A DNA stretch of 24,443 nucleotides, from the NCBI GenBank assembly GCA_045606265.1, contig JAZURO010000176.1:1-24443 (forward strand), written 5' to 3'. The notes below the pieces were generated by a model. The model saw only the letters and a list, made by a program, of their open reading frames with translations. It was not told where the DNA came from and did no database searches. Below are positions 8,159 through 15,890 of the stretch, piece by piece. Both the position numbers and the translations under genes were made by a program. The stretch is from RGIG4608 sp045606265 (lineage in GTDB: Bacteria > Bacillota > Clostridia > Oscillospirales > CAG-272). Every line of letters starts with the position of its first letter. The stretch's first letter is position 1.

Positions 8159-8422
8159 ATGTTGAAGGAAGAAAAGCAAGCTATAATTGCTGAATATGCT
8201 ACTCACGAAGGTGACACAGGTTCTCCCGAAGTGCAGATCGCTATTCTCACTCACAGAATCAACTCCCTTAACGAACATCTTAAGAACAACCACAACGACC
8301 ATCACAGCCGCCGCGGTCTTCTTAAAATGGTAGGTCACAGAAGAAATCTTCTTGGCTATCTTCAGAGAGTTGATATCGAAAGATACAGAGCAATCATCAA
8401 AAAGCTCGGCATCAGAAAGTAA
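8159..8422 (+). CDS. rpsO: Small ribosomal subunit protein S15
   Basis: This 87-aa protein is full-length S15, which binds the central domain of 16S rRNA early in 30S assembly. Diagnostic segments are HEGDTGSPEVQIAILTHRI, NDHHSRRGLLKMVGHRR and YLQRVDIERYRAIIKKLGIR. The start is the ATG at 8159, because AGAAAGGTGA lies directly upstream as the ribosome site. A GTG at 8147 would add four residues and begin inside that site. The gene is followed by a terminator-like hairpin and then pnp, the widely conserved rpsO-pnp order. Confidence 0.98.
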   Translation: MLKEEKQAIIAEYATHEGDTGSPEVQIAILTHRINSLNEHLKNNHNDHHSRRGLLKMVGHRRNLLGYLQRVDIERYRAIIKKLGIRK

Positions 8423-8433
8423 GAACAAATATC

Positions 8434-8485
8434 GGAGTGGGAGAGTGGGTTTTGGCCGACTCCTCACTCCCTTTGTTTGTTTTTT
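8434..8485 (+). terminator. Terminator or attenuator between rpsO and pnp
   Basis: GGAGTGGGAG and CTCCTCACTCC form an imperfect GC-rich stem across a loop of about 15 nt, followed by a T-rich run at 8471-8485. No good promoter is visible between here and pnp, so partial read-through probably supplies pnp transcripts. Confidence 0.75.
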
Positions 8486-8516
8486 CACAAATTGTTTTAT
8501 TAAATTCAGTCGCTGT

Positions 8517-8590
8517 CTTACGGTAGGTATTAGCAATTAACTATGCACTGAAATCATTTCAGTTCGTAATTAAGTGCTAAACCCCGTAAG
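8517..8590 (+). promoter_or_regulatory. Long stem-loop in the pnp leader, possible RNase III/PNPase control site
   Basis: Arms pair in register over about 74 nt. CTTACGG 8517-8523 pairs with CCGTAAG 8584-8590, GGT 8526-8528 with ACC 8581-8583, and TTAGCA 8530-8535 with TGCTAA 8575-8580. The tip is a perfect hairpin ACTGAAA-TCA-TTTCAGT (8547-8563). It lies about 30 nt before the pnp ribosome site. In E. coli the pnp leader carries an RNase III-cleaved hairpin through which PNPase represses its own synthesis. The matching position here suggests a similar element, but the sequence itself is not expected to be homologous. Confidence 0.65.
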
Positions 8591-8632
8591 AATAAAATAA
8601 ATGAAACTTAAATTTTTATGGAGGAAATTAAA

Positions 8633-10747
8633 ATGAGTAATTCAATCAGCTCACCTATGGTGTTCAAAAATTTCAAAACATTTCATTACACACTTGCAGG
8701 CAGACCCCTTGTTGTTGAAACAGGTAAGCTTGCAGGTCTTGCAAACGGCTCTTGCCTTGTAAGATATGGCGATACAGCAGTTCTTTGCTGCGCAACAGCA
8801 TCCGAAAAGCCCCGTGACGGTATTGACTTCCTTCCCCTCTCCGTTGACTTTGACGAGAGAATGTATGCGGCAGGTAAGATCCCCGGCGGTTACCTTCGTC
8901 GTGAGGGACGTCCTCCCGAAAAGGCAATTCTCACAAGCCGTGTTATCGACCGTCCCATCCGTCCCCTTTTCCCCAAGGATCTTCGTAACGACGTTGCTCT
9001 CACTCTTACAGTAATGTCCTACGATCCCGACTGCTCACCCGAAATCACAGCTATGATCGGTGCATCCATCGCCCTTTCCATCTCTGATATTCCGTGGAAC
9101 GGCCCCATCTCAGGTGTATTTATGGGTCTTGTTGACGGTCAGCTTGTTGTTAACCCCACAGAAGCACAGAGAGCAGTTTCAGATCTTGAACTTACAGTAG
9201 CTTCTTCAATGAAGAAGGTTGTTATGATAGAAGCAGGCGCTAACGAGGTTGCAGATGACCTTATGTTTGATGCAATTATGCTTGCTCACAAAGAAAACCA
9301 GGGTGTTCTTGAATTCATCAACGCAATTGTTGACGAAATCGGCAAGACAAAGTTTGAATATCCCTCTTGCGAGCTTGATCACGATATGTTCGATAAGATC
9401 TTCGCTTTCTGTGAAAAGGACGTTATGGTCGCTCTTGACACTGACGACAAGACAGTAAGAGATGCAAGAATGTTCCCCATCAAGGAAGCTATCCTTGCAA
9501 ACTTCTCAGAAGAATATCCCGATCTTCCCACAATGATGGAAGAACTTGTATATAAAATTCAGAAAAAGATCGTTCGCCGTTGGTTGCTCGTTGACAAAAA
9601 GCGTGTTGACGGCAGACGTATGGATGAAATCAGACCTCTCGGCTCAGAGGTAGGTCTCCTCCCCAGAGCACACGGTTCGGGTCTTTTCACTCGTGGACAA
9701 ACACAGGTACTTACAGTTGCTACACTCGGTACTCTCAGTGAAGCACAGCTCCTTGACGGACTTGATTCCGATAAGGAAAAGAGATATATGCACCACTACA
9801 ATATGCCCGGCTTCTCAACAGGTGAAGCTAAGCCCGCACGTTCTCCCGGACGTCGTGAGATCGGTCACGGTGCTCTTGCAGAAAGATCTCTTGTTCCCGT
9901 TCTTCCCTCAGTTGAAGAATTCCCCTACGCAATCCGTCTTGTTTCTGACGTAGTATCCTCCAACGGTTCTACATCTCAGGGCTCAGTTTGCGGTTCAACC
10001 CTTGCACTTATGGATGCAGGTGTTCCGATCAAGGCGCCCGTTGCAGGTATCTCCTGCGGTCTTATCACAGCTGAGGACGGTTCTTGGGATACAATGCTTG
10101 ATATCCAGGGTCTTGAAGACTTCTACGGCGATATGGACTTTAAGGTAGCAGGTACACATAAGGGTATCACATCAATTCAGATGGACCTTAAAATTGACGG
10201 TCTTACACCCGAAATCATCAAGAAGGCATTTGAACAGACACACGTAGGCAGAGATTACATCATTGATGAGGTTCTTCTCAAAGCAATTCCCGCACCTCGT
10301 GCTGAGGTTTCAAAATATGCTCCCAAGATGACAACAATGAAGATCGATCCTGATAAGATTCGTGAAGTTATCGGTAAGGGCGGCGCAGTTATTCAAAAAA
10401 TCGTTGCTGATACAGGCGCAAAGATTGATATTGATGATGACGGTACAATCAGAATCGCAGCAGTTAACGGTGACAGCGCAGCAGCAGCTAAGGCGTGCAT
10501 CGACGCAATCGTATTCGAGCCCGAGGTTGGCGCTATCTACACAGGTACAGTAACAGGTATCAAGGAATTCGGCGCATTCGTTGAATACGTTCCCGGAAAA
10601 GAAGGACTTGTTCACATCTCCAAGATCGCAAAAGAGCGCATTGACAAGGTTGAGGACGTTCTTAAACTCGGTGACACAGTTAAGGTTAAGTATATGGGCG
10701 TTGATGCTAAGGGAAGAATGAACTTCTCTATTAAGGACGCTCAGTAA
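8633..10747 (+). CDS. pnp: Polyribonucleotide nucleotidyltransferase (PNPase)
   Basis: This 704-aa protein is a phosphorolytic 3'-to-5' exoribonuclease that forms a trimeric ring and degrades RNA to nucleoside diphosphates. The domain order is complete. It begins with a first RNase PH domain (FDERMYAAGKIPGGYLRREG, RPIRPLFP) and a helical linker. The second, catalytic RNase PH domain contains ARSPGRREIGHG, SSNGSTSQGSVCG and LEDFYGDMDFKVAGT. A KH domain with IREVIGKGGAVIQKI and an S1 domain (GTVTGIKEFGAFVEYVPGKEG) complete it. The protein ends right after S1 without the acidic tail of some homologues. The ATG at 8633 is chosen because GGAGG at 8621-8625 precedes it; an ATG at 8618 would start inside that site. 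It lies in the rpsO-pnp order, downstream of a terminator-like hairpin and a long stem-loop. Confidence 0.99.
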   Translation: MSNSISSPMVFKNFKTFHYTLAGRPLVVETGKLAGLANGSCLVRYGDTAVLCCATASEKPRDGIDFLPLSVDFDERMYAAGKIPGGYLRREGRPPEKAILTSRVIDRPIRPLFPKDLRNDVALTLTVMSYDPDCSPEITAMIGASIALSISDIPWNGPISGVFMGLVDGQLVVNPTEAQRAVSDLELTVASSMKKVVMIEAGANEVADDLMFDAIMLAHKENQGVLEFINAIVDEIGKTKFEYPSCELDHDMFDKIFAFCEKDVMVALDTDDKTVRDARMFPIKEAILANFSEEYPDLPTMMEELVYKIQKKIVRRWLLVDKKRVDGRRMDEIRPLGSEVGLLPRAHGSGLFTRGQTQVLTVATLGTLSEAQLLDGLDSDKEKRYMHHYNMPGFSTGEAKPARSPGRREIGHGALAERSLVPVLPSVEEFPYAIRLVSDVVSSNGSTSQGSVCGSTLALMDAGVPIKAPVAGISCGLITAEDGSWDTMLDIQGLEDFYGDMDFKVAGTHKGITSIQMDLKIDGLTPEIIKKAFEQTHVGRDYIIDEVLLKAIPAPRAEVSKYAPKMTTMKIDPDKIREVIGKGGAVIQKIVADTGAKIDIDDDGTIRIAAVNGDSAAAAKACIDAIVFEPEVGAIYTGTVTGIKEFGAFVEYVPGKEGLVHISKIAKERIDKVEDVLKLGDTVKVKYMGVDAKGRMNFSIKDAQ

Positions 10748-10767
10748 TAAAAGATAGTATAATTCAA

Positions 10768-10797
10768 TTTTTCCTTGGGAGAAATCCCAAGGAAAAA
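10768..10797 (+). other. Perfect 13-bp hairpin after pnp without a T run
   Basis: TTTTTCCTTGGGA and TCCCAAGGAAAAA pair perfectly around a GAAA (GNRA) loop, 20 nt after the pnp stop. The stem ends in A residues, with no downstream T run on either strand beyond the stem itself. It may stabilise the pnp 3' end or act as a weak, T-poor terminator. Confidence 0.6.
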
Positions 10798-10834
10798 ATA
10801 TCTTTGTCACTTTCTGTGGCGGAAAGGATATAAT

Positions 10835-11905
10835 ATGACTAAAAATGATTCAAGAACAAGAGCTTTTGATACTACCGCCAATCACAAAACAAAGTACAAA
10901 AGCAAAAGAAGAATAAGACAACAGCTTGTTATCGCCATTTTTGTCGTTATCGCACTCATACTCGTGGTATTTGCCACTCTTATTATAGGCAAGATCATTA
11001 CCATAAAAAACACGGACGAGCCCGACACCCCTCCGATATACACGGTTACAAAGCAGGCATCGGACGTTCACAAGGGTAATTTACTTTTGATAAATAATAG
11101 TTATAAATTTGATTATTCAATCAACGGCTTGATTTCAAATTCCTATGACAATCTCCCAAGCGGAATCGTTAATTTGTGGACTTTCAAGCACAATTCTACA
11201 AATGATGCAGAAACAAAAATAACTATTCCGGGTACCGGTATTCAAGCTCCAACTTACGAATTGGGTGGTGGTCAACCCAAAGATATTGCTTTGGAAGAAA
11301 TCACTTTACACGCCTTTAATCAAATGATGCTCGATTATTGCAAAACCTTAGATCTTTCTTCTTATAGCTCGGGCTCGGCAAGTAAAATCAACGTGGCTTG
11401 GGGTTGGTCATATGAGGGAGACTTGCTAAACAACGACCTTACTCACGAGGATAGGGGAGAAACATTTTGGAGCCAAGCAGATGGAAAATCTTTAACTCTA
11501 ATGCACGCGGGTACACAAGCCAAAATGTCCGAAACTATTTTGAAAAATCAATTTTCATGGATTTATCAGAATGCCCATAAATATGGTTTTATCAATCGCT
11601 ATCCCAATGCTTGCGAGGAACACACAGGGCTTAACAGCAACACAAGAATACACCTCCGTTACATAGGTGCAGAACACGCAACCTATATACACAACGAGGG
11701 CTGCTGCCTTGATGAATACCTCAGATTGCTCAGAGAACAGCACGGATATGACAATCCTCTTGTTTTCACGGCAAATAACAAAAACTACAACGTTTATTAC
11801 GTTGAATGTACGGGAAATCCCGCAAGTATCCCCGTACCCGAGGACAGCAATTATTACATTTCAGGCGATAATAGGAATGGATTTATCGTAACGGTGGAAA
11901 AATAA
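10835..11905 (+). CDS. Membrane-anchored VanY/M15B-fold protein lacking catalytic residues
   Basis: This 356-aa protein has a basic cytosolic N-terminus, one membrane helix (about 29-55) and an extracellular domain resembling D-Ala-D-Ala carboxypeptidase VanY. Matching landmarks are WIYQNAHKYGFINRYP (about 242-257), HLRYIGAEHATYI (273-285), LDEYLRLL (292-299) and the C-terminal YYISGDNRNGFIVTV. The active-site pattern SxHxxGxAxD reads as W-S-Q-A-D-G-K-S-L-T (212-221), so the zinc His and Asp are Gln214 and Thr221. The ExxH motif is T270-R-I-H273, so only the last His survives. This indicates a non-enzymatic member, perhaps a peptidoglycan-binding or regulatory protein. The start at 10835 follows GGAAAGGA; an in-frame ATG at 10775 lies inside the preceding hairpin and is rejected. 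Confidence 0.8.
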   Translation: MTKNDSRTRAFDTTANHKTKYKSKRRIRQQLVIAIFVVIALILVVFATLIIGKIITIKNTDEPDTPPIYTVTKQASDVHKGNLLLINNSYKFDYSINGLISNSYDNLPSGIVNLWTFKHNSTNDAETKITIPGTGIQAPTYELGGGQPKDIALEEITLHAFNQMMLDYCKTLDLSSYSSGSASKINVAWGWSYEGDLLNNDLTHEDRGETFWSQADGKSLTLMHAGTQAKMSETILKNQFSWIYQNAHKYGFINRYPNACEEHTGLNSNTRIHLRYIGAEHATYIHNEGCCLDEYLRLLREQHGYDNPLVFTANNKNYNVYYVECTGNPASIPVPEDSNYYISGDNRNGFIVTVEK

Positions 11906-11915
11906 TATCAAAAAT

Positions 11916-11948
11916 AAAAATCAAGGATTGAAAAATCCTTGATTTTTT
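11916..11948 (+). terminator. Terminator of the VanY-like gene
   Basis: AAAAATCAAGGATT and AATCCTTGATTTTT pair around a GAAA loop and the stem runs into TTTTTT, just after the VanY-like stop codon. Confidence 0.88.
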
Positions 11949-11956
11949 GATATAAT
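11928..11956 (+). promoter_or_regulatory. Promoter of the DHHW gene, embedded in the preceding terminator
   Basis: A -35 TTGAAA (11928-11933) lies in the terminator loop. It is followed by a 17-bp spacer made of the terminator's 3' arm and T run, and a -10 TATAAT (11951-11956). The predicted leader is about 23 nt and contains the AAAGGAG site of the DHHW gene. Confidence 0.65.
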
Positions 11957-11985
11957 TAAGATAATGATTTTGAAAGGAGAAAAAT

Positions 11986-13110
11986 ATGAACAAAAAGAAT
12001 ATTGCAAACTTAATCTTACTTTTGTGCCTTGCTTCAATTATAGCTTTTTTCTCACTTTCTTATTTTATTACACCCGAAAAGAGCTTTTCCGAGGATGAAA
12101 ACCGCGCTTTGCAAACCCTTCCCCGTTTCACTTACGAAAAGCTGCTTGACGGAACCTATACACATCAGCTCCATAATTACTTTTCAGATCAGATCGTTTT
12201 TCGGAAAGAAATGATTATGGTAAAATCAACTTCCGAGCTGCTTATGGGCAAAAACGAGAACAACGGCATTTTGCTTGGCAGGGATAACAACCTTATTGAG
12301 ACTTACCCCTACACCGAGGAAAATTACGGATTTTTAAGCAATAATTTACGCAAAATCGAAAAACTAATGCAAATCTTTGAAGAAAATAACGTGGAGGTAA
12401 GCTCAGTTATTATTCCGCGCAAGGTTGATATTTTGCAGGATTATTTTCCTCCCTACTATTCAAACGAGCGAAACCAAATAGTTTGGGAGCTTGTAAATGA
12501 TAATCACATAACGTTGATTGAAGAATTTGCCCAAAGGCAAAAATACGGCACGCAAATATTCTATAAAACAGACCATCACTGGACTGCGGACGGCGCTTAT
12601 TACGCATACGCAGAGCTTGGAAGCTTAATTGGATTTAATCCTTATGCCCCCGATCATTTCACAATGCAAACGCTCTCAGATGACTTTTGCGGCACAACGT
12701 ATTCAAAATCGGGATTCTTCTTCATCCCAGGTGAGGAAATCAGAGCGCCAATGATTGAAAGAGGGCGCTACAAGATGACAATAGTTGATACCGAAACTGA
12801 ATTCGATACTCTCTACGATACGGCATATCTTAATAAAAAAGATAAATATTCTCTTTTCCTCTCAGGTAACAATGCACACGTTAAGATTTTTGATACACAA
12901 AACAGCGAAAAAGAAACATTATTGATAATAAAGGACAGCTTTTCCCACTCAATTGCCCCCTATCTTTGTGAGCATTATAACATTGAGTTGATAGACCCTC
13001 GTTATTACAGCGGTTCCATTGAGGAGTACGTTAAAGAAAACAATATTGAAAAAGTCTTATTCCTTTTTGGAATAGACACTCTTTCATCAGCAAATATCAG
13101 TATAAGATAA
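11986..13110 (+). CDS. DHHW-family surface protein, SGNH/AlgX-like fold
   Basis: This 374-aa protein has an N-terminal membrane or signal-anchor helix (about 7-28) and an extracellular domain with the defining KTDHHWTADGAYYAY segment (D196, H197, H198, W199). It also has an early ENRALQTLP...FSDQIVFR region and a later IIKDSFSHS segment (about 315). These fit the DHHW family, related to AlgX/AlgJ SGNH-like proteins that act in O-acetylation of extracellular polysaccharides. In that model the Asp-His pair and the Ser of DSFS would form the catalytic centre. Such proteins are usually encoded beside an MBOAT acyltransferase (AlgI type), but none is in this window, so this copy is an orphan here. 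The start has a clear AAAGGAG site. Confidence 0.88.
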   Translation: MNKKNIANLILLLCLASIIAFFSLSYFITPEKSFSEDENRALQTLPRFTYEKLLDGTYTHQLHNYFSDQIVFRKEMIMVKSTSELLMGKNENNGILLGRDNNLIETYPYTEENYGFLSNNLRKIEKLMQIFEENNVEVSSVIIPRKVDILQDYFPPYYSNERNQIVWELVNDNHITLIEEFAQRQKYGTQIFYKTDHHWTADGAYYAYAELGSLIGFNPYAPDHFTMQTLSDDFCGTTYSKSGFFFIPGEEIRAPMIERGRYKMTIVDTETEFDTLYDTAYLNKKDKYSLFLSGNNAHVKIFDTQNSEKETLLIIKDSFSHSIAPYLCEHYNIELIDPRYYSGSIEEYVKENNIEKVLFLFGIDTLSSANISIR

Positions 13111-13111
13111 G

Positions 13112-13146
13112 AAAATGCATCGGAAATCCGATGCATTTTTTATTTT
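13112..13146 (+). terminator. Bidirectional terminator between DHHW and decarboxylase genes
   Basis: AAAATGCATCGG and CCGATGCATTTT form a 12-bp stem with a 4-nt loop between two convergent genes. The plus-strand T run (TTTTTTATTTTATT) is stronger than the minus-strand one. Confidence 0.88.
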
Positions 13147-14468
13147 ATTACGTTGCATTTCATAATACCGTAATACTTGAAACATTCAATAGCATTCTTA
13201 TCAATTATCTCACCCGCAACTGCAATCGGCACAGCAGGAGGACATCCAACGCTTGTTATAGCCACTATCCTGCCAAGTGCCTTTTCTATGGGCACGGATT
13301 CTGATGGGGATAAAACTGCTTTGCGAATTGATGTACTTTGTTTTAATCTGACAAAAGCGGGTATTTTTTCGTTTATTGGACTTTGCCTTGGAATAGAAAG
13401 CATAGCATTTTCTATTTCATTAAGATTATCAATTTCGGGTGTCAACATCAACACCACAAAATCGGGATCGCAAAATTCACATACTATTCCTTTTTTTGCA
13501 AGAATATTGGCAAAATCAAAGCCATAATATCCGTATTTCTTAGTTTGAACGGTAATTTTTAATACTTCGTTGCCATAAAGCTCATATCCGTTTTCGATAA
13601 GGTGATTTTTCAGAACACCAAGTAACAAAGCGAATACTACAAGACGCTCACGGTGATTTTCAAGATATACGTTAGCTTTGTCAAGCGACTGCAATATCAA
13701 ATATGAAGGACTTGTAGAGCCAAAAAGCGACAAGGCATTTTTAACCTGCTTTGAAAACTCGCTATCAACCTGCTTTGAAAGATGCAAATATGCACCACCG
13801 GTAAGCACGGGTAATGTTTTGTGTGCAGAATCACAGCAAATATCGGCGCCAAGATCCATTGGGTGCTTTGACGGCCTCAAAAACTTCAAATACGCTCCGT
13901 GTGCATTATCCACGAGAAGCAAGATGTTATTTTTATGGCAAATCTCAGAAATTTCGGCAATATCAAGCACATTACCAAGGTAATCGGGACTTGTCAGGTA
14001 AACTGCCGTCGGCTTTTTTTCGCATTTTTGAAAAATCTCTGACAATTCTCTTGCACTAATATTGCAAGAGAGATAATTTTGCATATCTTCTGAATAAAGC
14101 CAATCAACGTCAATATCCAACAGCGCAACTGCGCTGTGAAACGCTTTATGGGCGTTTCTACCCGCTAAAACATAGGGCTTTTCACCTCTGCTTTGCGCAT
14201 AAATCGACACAAGCTGCATCATTGCTCTGATACACTGAGATGAGCCCTCGGTTGAATAATACGTAGGGCAACCGAAAATCAAGCTTGCATTTGCCTCACT
14301 CTCGGCAATTATGCCGTTCGCTTCATAAAGACTGTCGGCACCTTCAATTTCTGTAATATCAAGTGCTTCCACGCCGAGCGCACCTTTACCTTTATGCCCC
14401 GGCATATGTAATCTTATATCGTTGCGTTTACTGTAAACGTTAACGAAGTCACAAATCGGTGTATTCAT
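13140..14468 (-). CDS. PLP-dependent Orn/Lys/Arg decarboxylase family protein
   Basis: This 442-aa fold-type I PLP enzyme is of the Orn/Lys/Arg decarboxylase family (short form, like Bacillus SpeA and YaaO). Landmarks are LHMPGHKGKG near residue 20, DNAHGAY with the cofactor-binding Asp187 and His190, and SAHKTLPVLTGG with the PLP lysine at about 217. The small C-terminal domain contains the SVGCPPAVPIAVAGE segment. It would decarboxylate a basic amino acid to a polyamine precursor; the substrate cannot be assigned. The ATG at 14468 begins 1 nt after the scfB stop without a strong ribosome site, so translation is probably coupled to scfB. A TTG at 14492, overlapping scfB, is a less likely start. 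It is slightly shorter than typical members. Confidence 0.88.
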   Translation of the reverse strand: MNTPICDFVNVYSKRNDIRLHMPGHKGKGALGVEALDITEIEGADSLYEANGIIAESEANASLIFGCPTYYSTEGSSQCIRAMMQLVSIYAQSRGEKPYVLAGRNAHKAFHSAVALLDIDVDWLYSEDMQNYLSCNISARELSEIFQKCEKKPTAVYLTSPDYLGNVLDIAEISEICHKNNILLLVDNAHGAYLKFLRPSKHPMDLGADICCDSAHKTLPVLTGGAYLHLSKQVDSEFSKQVKNALSLFGSTSPSYLILQSLDKANVYLENHRERLVVFALLLGVLKNHLIENGYELYGNEVLKITVQTKKYGYYGFDFANILAKKGIVCEFCDPDFVVLMLTPEIDNLNEIENAMLSIPRQSPINEKIPAFVRLKQSTSIRKAVLSPSESVPIEKALGRIVAITSVGCPPAVPIAVAGEIIDKNAIECFKYYGIMKCNVIK

Positions 14469-14469
14469 A

Positions 14470-15846
14470 TCATTCGCCAAGCGCACGTGCAATAGCTACC
14501 ATTATTGCACATTCCATTCTCTTGCGGAAGAGCTTACATCCGTCTTCATAAACACCCGTAACACTTCCCGTTGCGTGATAAGCGTTTGCTGCGCAACCGC
14601 CCGAGCAATAAAGTCTTGCCCAGCAATCACGGCATTCGGGATGTGCATATACGTTGCAGGATGCAAATTCACCCTGAATCTCTTTGTTCGTAACACCCGT
14701 CCAAATATCACCGAGCTTGAATCTTTCCTCACCCACAAACTGGTGGCAGGGATAGAGATCGCCCCAAGGTGTTACCGCCATATATTCGGTACCGCTTCCG
14801 CAGCCCGATATTCTCTTATAAATGCAGGGGCCACCCGTCAGATCTATCATATAGTGATAGAAGGTAAACGGTCTTCCCTCTTTATCTCTTTGAAGCATAA
14901 GAGAGGCAAGCTCCTCATACTGCTTCATTACTATTTCCATATCCATATCAGTAAGGGCTGACGGATCGTCCTTTGCGCAAACCACGGGTTCCATACTCAG
15001 CTCATTAAAGCCAAGGTCCAGCATTTGCTTTATATCTTCAAGAAAATCGGGATTTGCGTGAGTAAAGGTACCTCGCATATAGTATTCCTTACCACCACGT
15101 GCCTCTACAAATTTCTGGAACTTGGGAACAATCCTTTCCCAGCTGCCGTTACCCGCATAGTCAACACGGAAGCGATCGTGAACCTCTTTTCTTCCGTCAA
15201 GCGAAAGAACAACATTAGAGCATTCACGGTTAGCCCATTCGATAACGTCATCATCAACAAGCACTCCGTTTGTAGTCAATGTAAATCTGAAATTCTTGCC
15301 CTTTTCTTTTTCAATGCTGCGTGCATAGGCAACAAGATCCTTAACAACCTGAAAATTCATAAGTGGCTCTCCGCCAAAAAAATCCACCTCAAGATTGTGA
15401 CGTGTGCCCGAATTTTCAATAAGAAAATCAAGCGCTCTTTTTCCCACCTCAAAGCTCATCACTGCTCTATCACCGTGATATTTACCCTGAGAAGCGAAGC
15501 AGTATGAACAATTAAGATTACAGGTATGCGCAATATGAAGGCAAAGTGCCTTGACTACACCGGCTGTCTTTTCTTTAAGCTTATTTGCCATCGGCTCAAA
15601 GGTATCGGGGTAAAAAAGCTTTCCCTGCTCTTTAAGTTCTTCAACCTGAGCATAGCATTCCATAATGTCTTCTTTGGTAATATCCTCAAAAGAATATTTT
15701 TGAAGCATCTGGTTGATAATTGCCTCTTTGTCTTTGGACTCAAATTCTGAAATAATATCGTATGCAACGTCGTCAACTACGTGAACTGAGCCCGAGCAAA
15801 CGTCAAGAACGATATTAAATCCGCCAAGTTTATATTGATGTATCAT
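14470..15846 (-). CDS. scfB: SCIFF peptide thioether-forming radical SAM maturase
   Basis: This 458-aa enzyme uses radical S-adenosylmethionine chemistry to form thioether cross-links in the adjacent SCIFF peptide. The radical SAM cluster motif CNLNCSYC (CxxxCxxC) is followed by the glycine-rich GGEPL segment. The C-terminal SPASM region carries many cysteines, including CGSGTEYMAV, DLYPCHQF and CRDCWARLYCSGGC, which bind auxiliary Fe-S clusters. The N-terminal 90 residues (IHQYKLGGFNIVLDVCSGSV...) match the peptide-recognition part typical of SCIFF maturases. The ATG at 15846 follows a GGAGG site. The frame stays open further upstream into the scfA region, but that extension would run through a terminator and an unrelated reading of scfA, so it is rejected. 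Family identification is firm; the exact cross-link pattern is not visible. Confidence 0.96.
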   Translation of the reverse strand: MIHQYKLGGFNIVLDVCSGSVHVVDDVAYDIISEFESKDKEAIINQMLQKYSFEDITKEDIMECYAQVEELKEQGKLFYPDTFEPMANKLKEKTAGVVKALCLHIAHTCNLNCSYCFASQGKYHGDRAVMSFEVGKRALDFLIENSGTRHNLEVDFFGGEPLMNFQVVKDLVAYARSIEKEKGKNFRFTLTTNGVLVDDDVIEWANRECSNVVLSLDGRKEVHDRFRVDYAGNGSWERIVPKFQKFVEARGGKEYYMRGTFTHANPDFLEDIKQMLDLGFNELSMEPVVCAKDDPSALTDMDMEIVMKQYEELASLMLQRDKEGRPFTFYHYMIDLTGGPCIYKRISGCGSGTEYMAVTPWGDLYPCHQFVGEERFKLGDIWTGVTNKEIQGEFASCNVYAHPECRDCWARLYCSGGCAANAYHATGSVTGVYEDGCKLFRKRMECAIMVAIARALGE

Positions 15847-15856
15847 ATTTCCTCCA

Positions 15857-15886
15857 TAAAAAATGCCGCCAACACGGCGGCATTTT
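15857..15886 (-). terminator. Attenuating terminator between scfA and scfB
   Basis: AAAATGCCGCC and GGCGGCATTTT form an 11-bp stem with a 5-nt loop. On the minus strand it is followed by six T, 4 nt after the scfA stop and just before the scfB ribosome site. It would make peptide transcripts far more abundant than maturase transcripts. Confidence 0.85.
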
Positions 15887-15890
15887 GCAA

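Noticed and set aside
8027..8536. 169-codon minus-strand open frame
   Set aside because: It is antisense to rpsO and its leader; the sense-strand S15 is unambiguous.
10310..10810. 166-codon minus-strand open frame
   Set aside because: It is antisense to the KH and S1 part of pnp and has no credible start context.
15025..15507. 160-codon plus-strand open frame
   Set aside because: It is antisense to the radical SAM domain of scfB.
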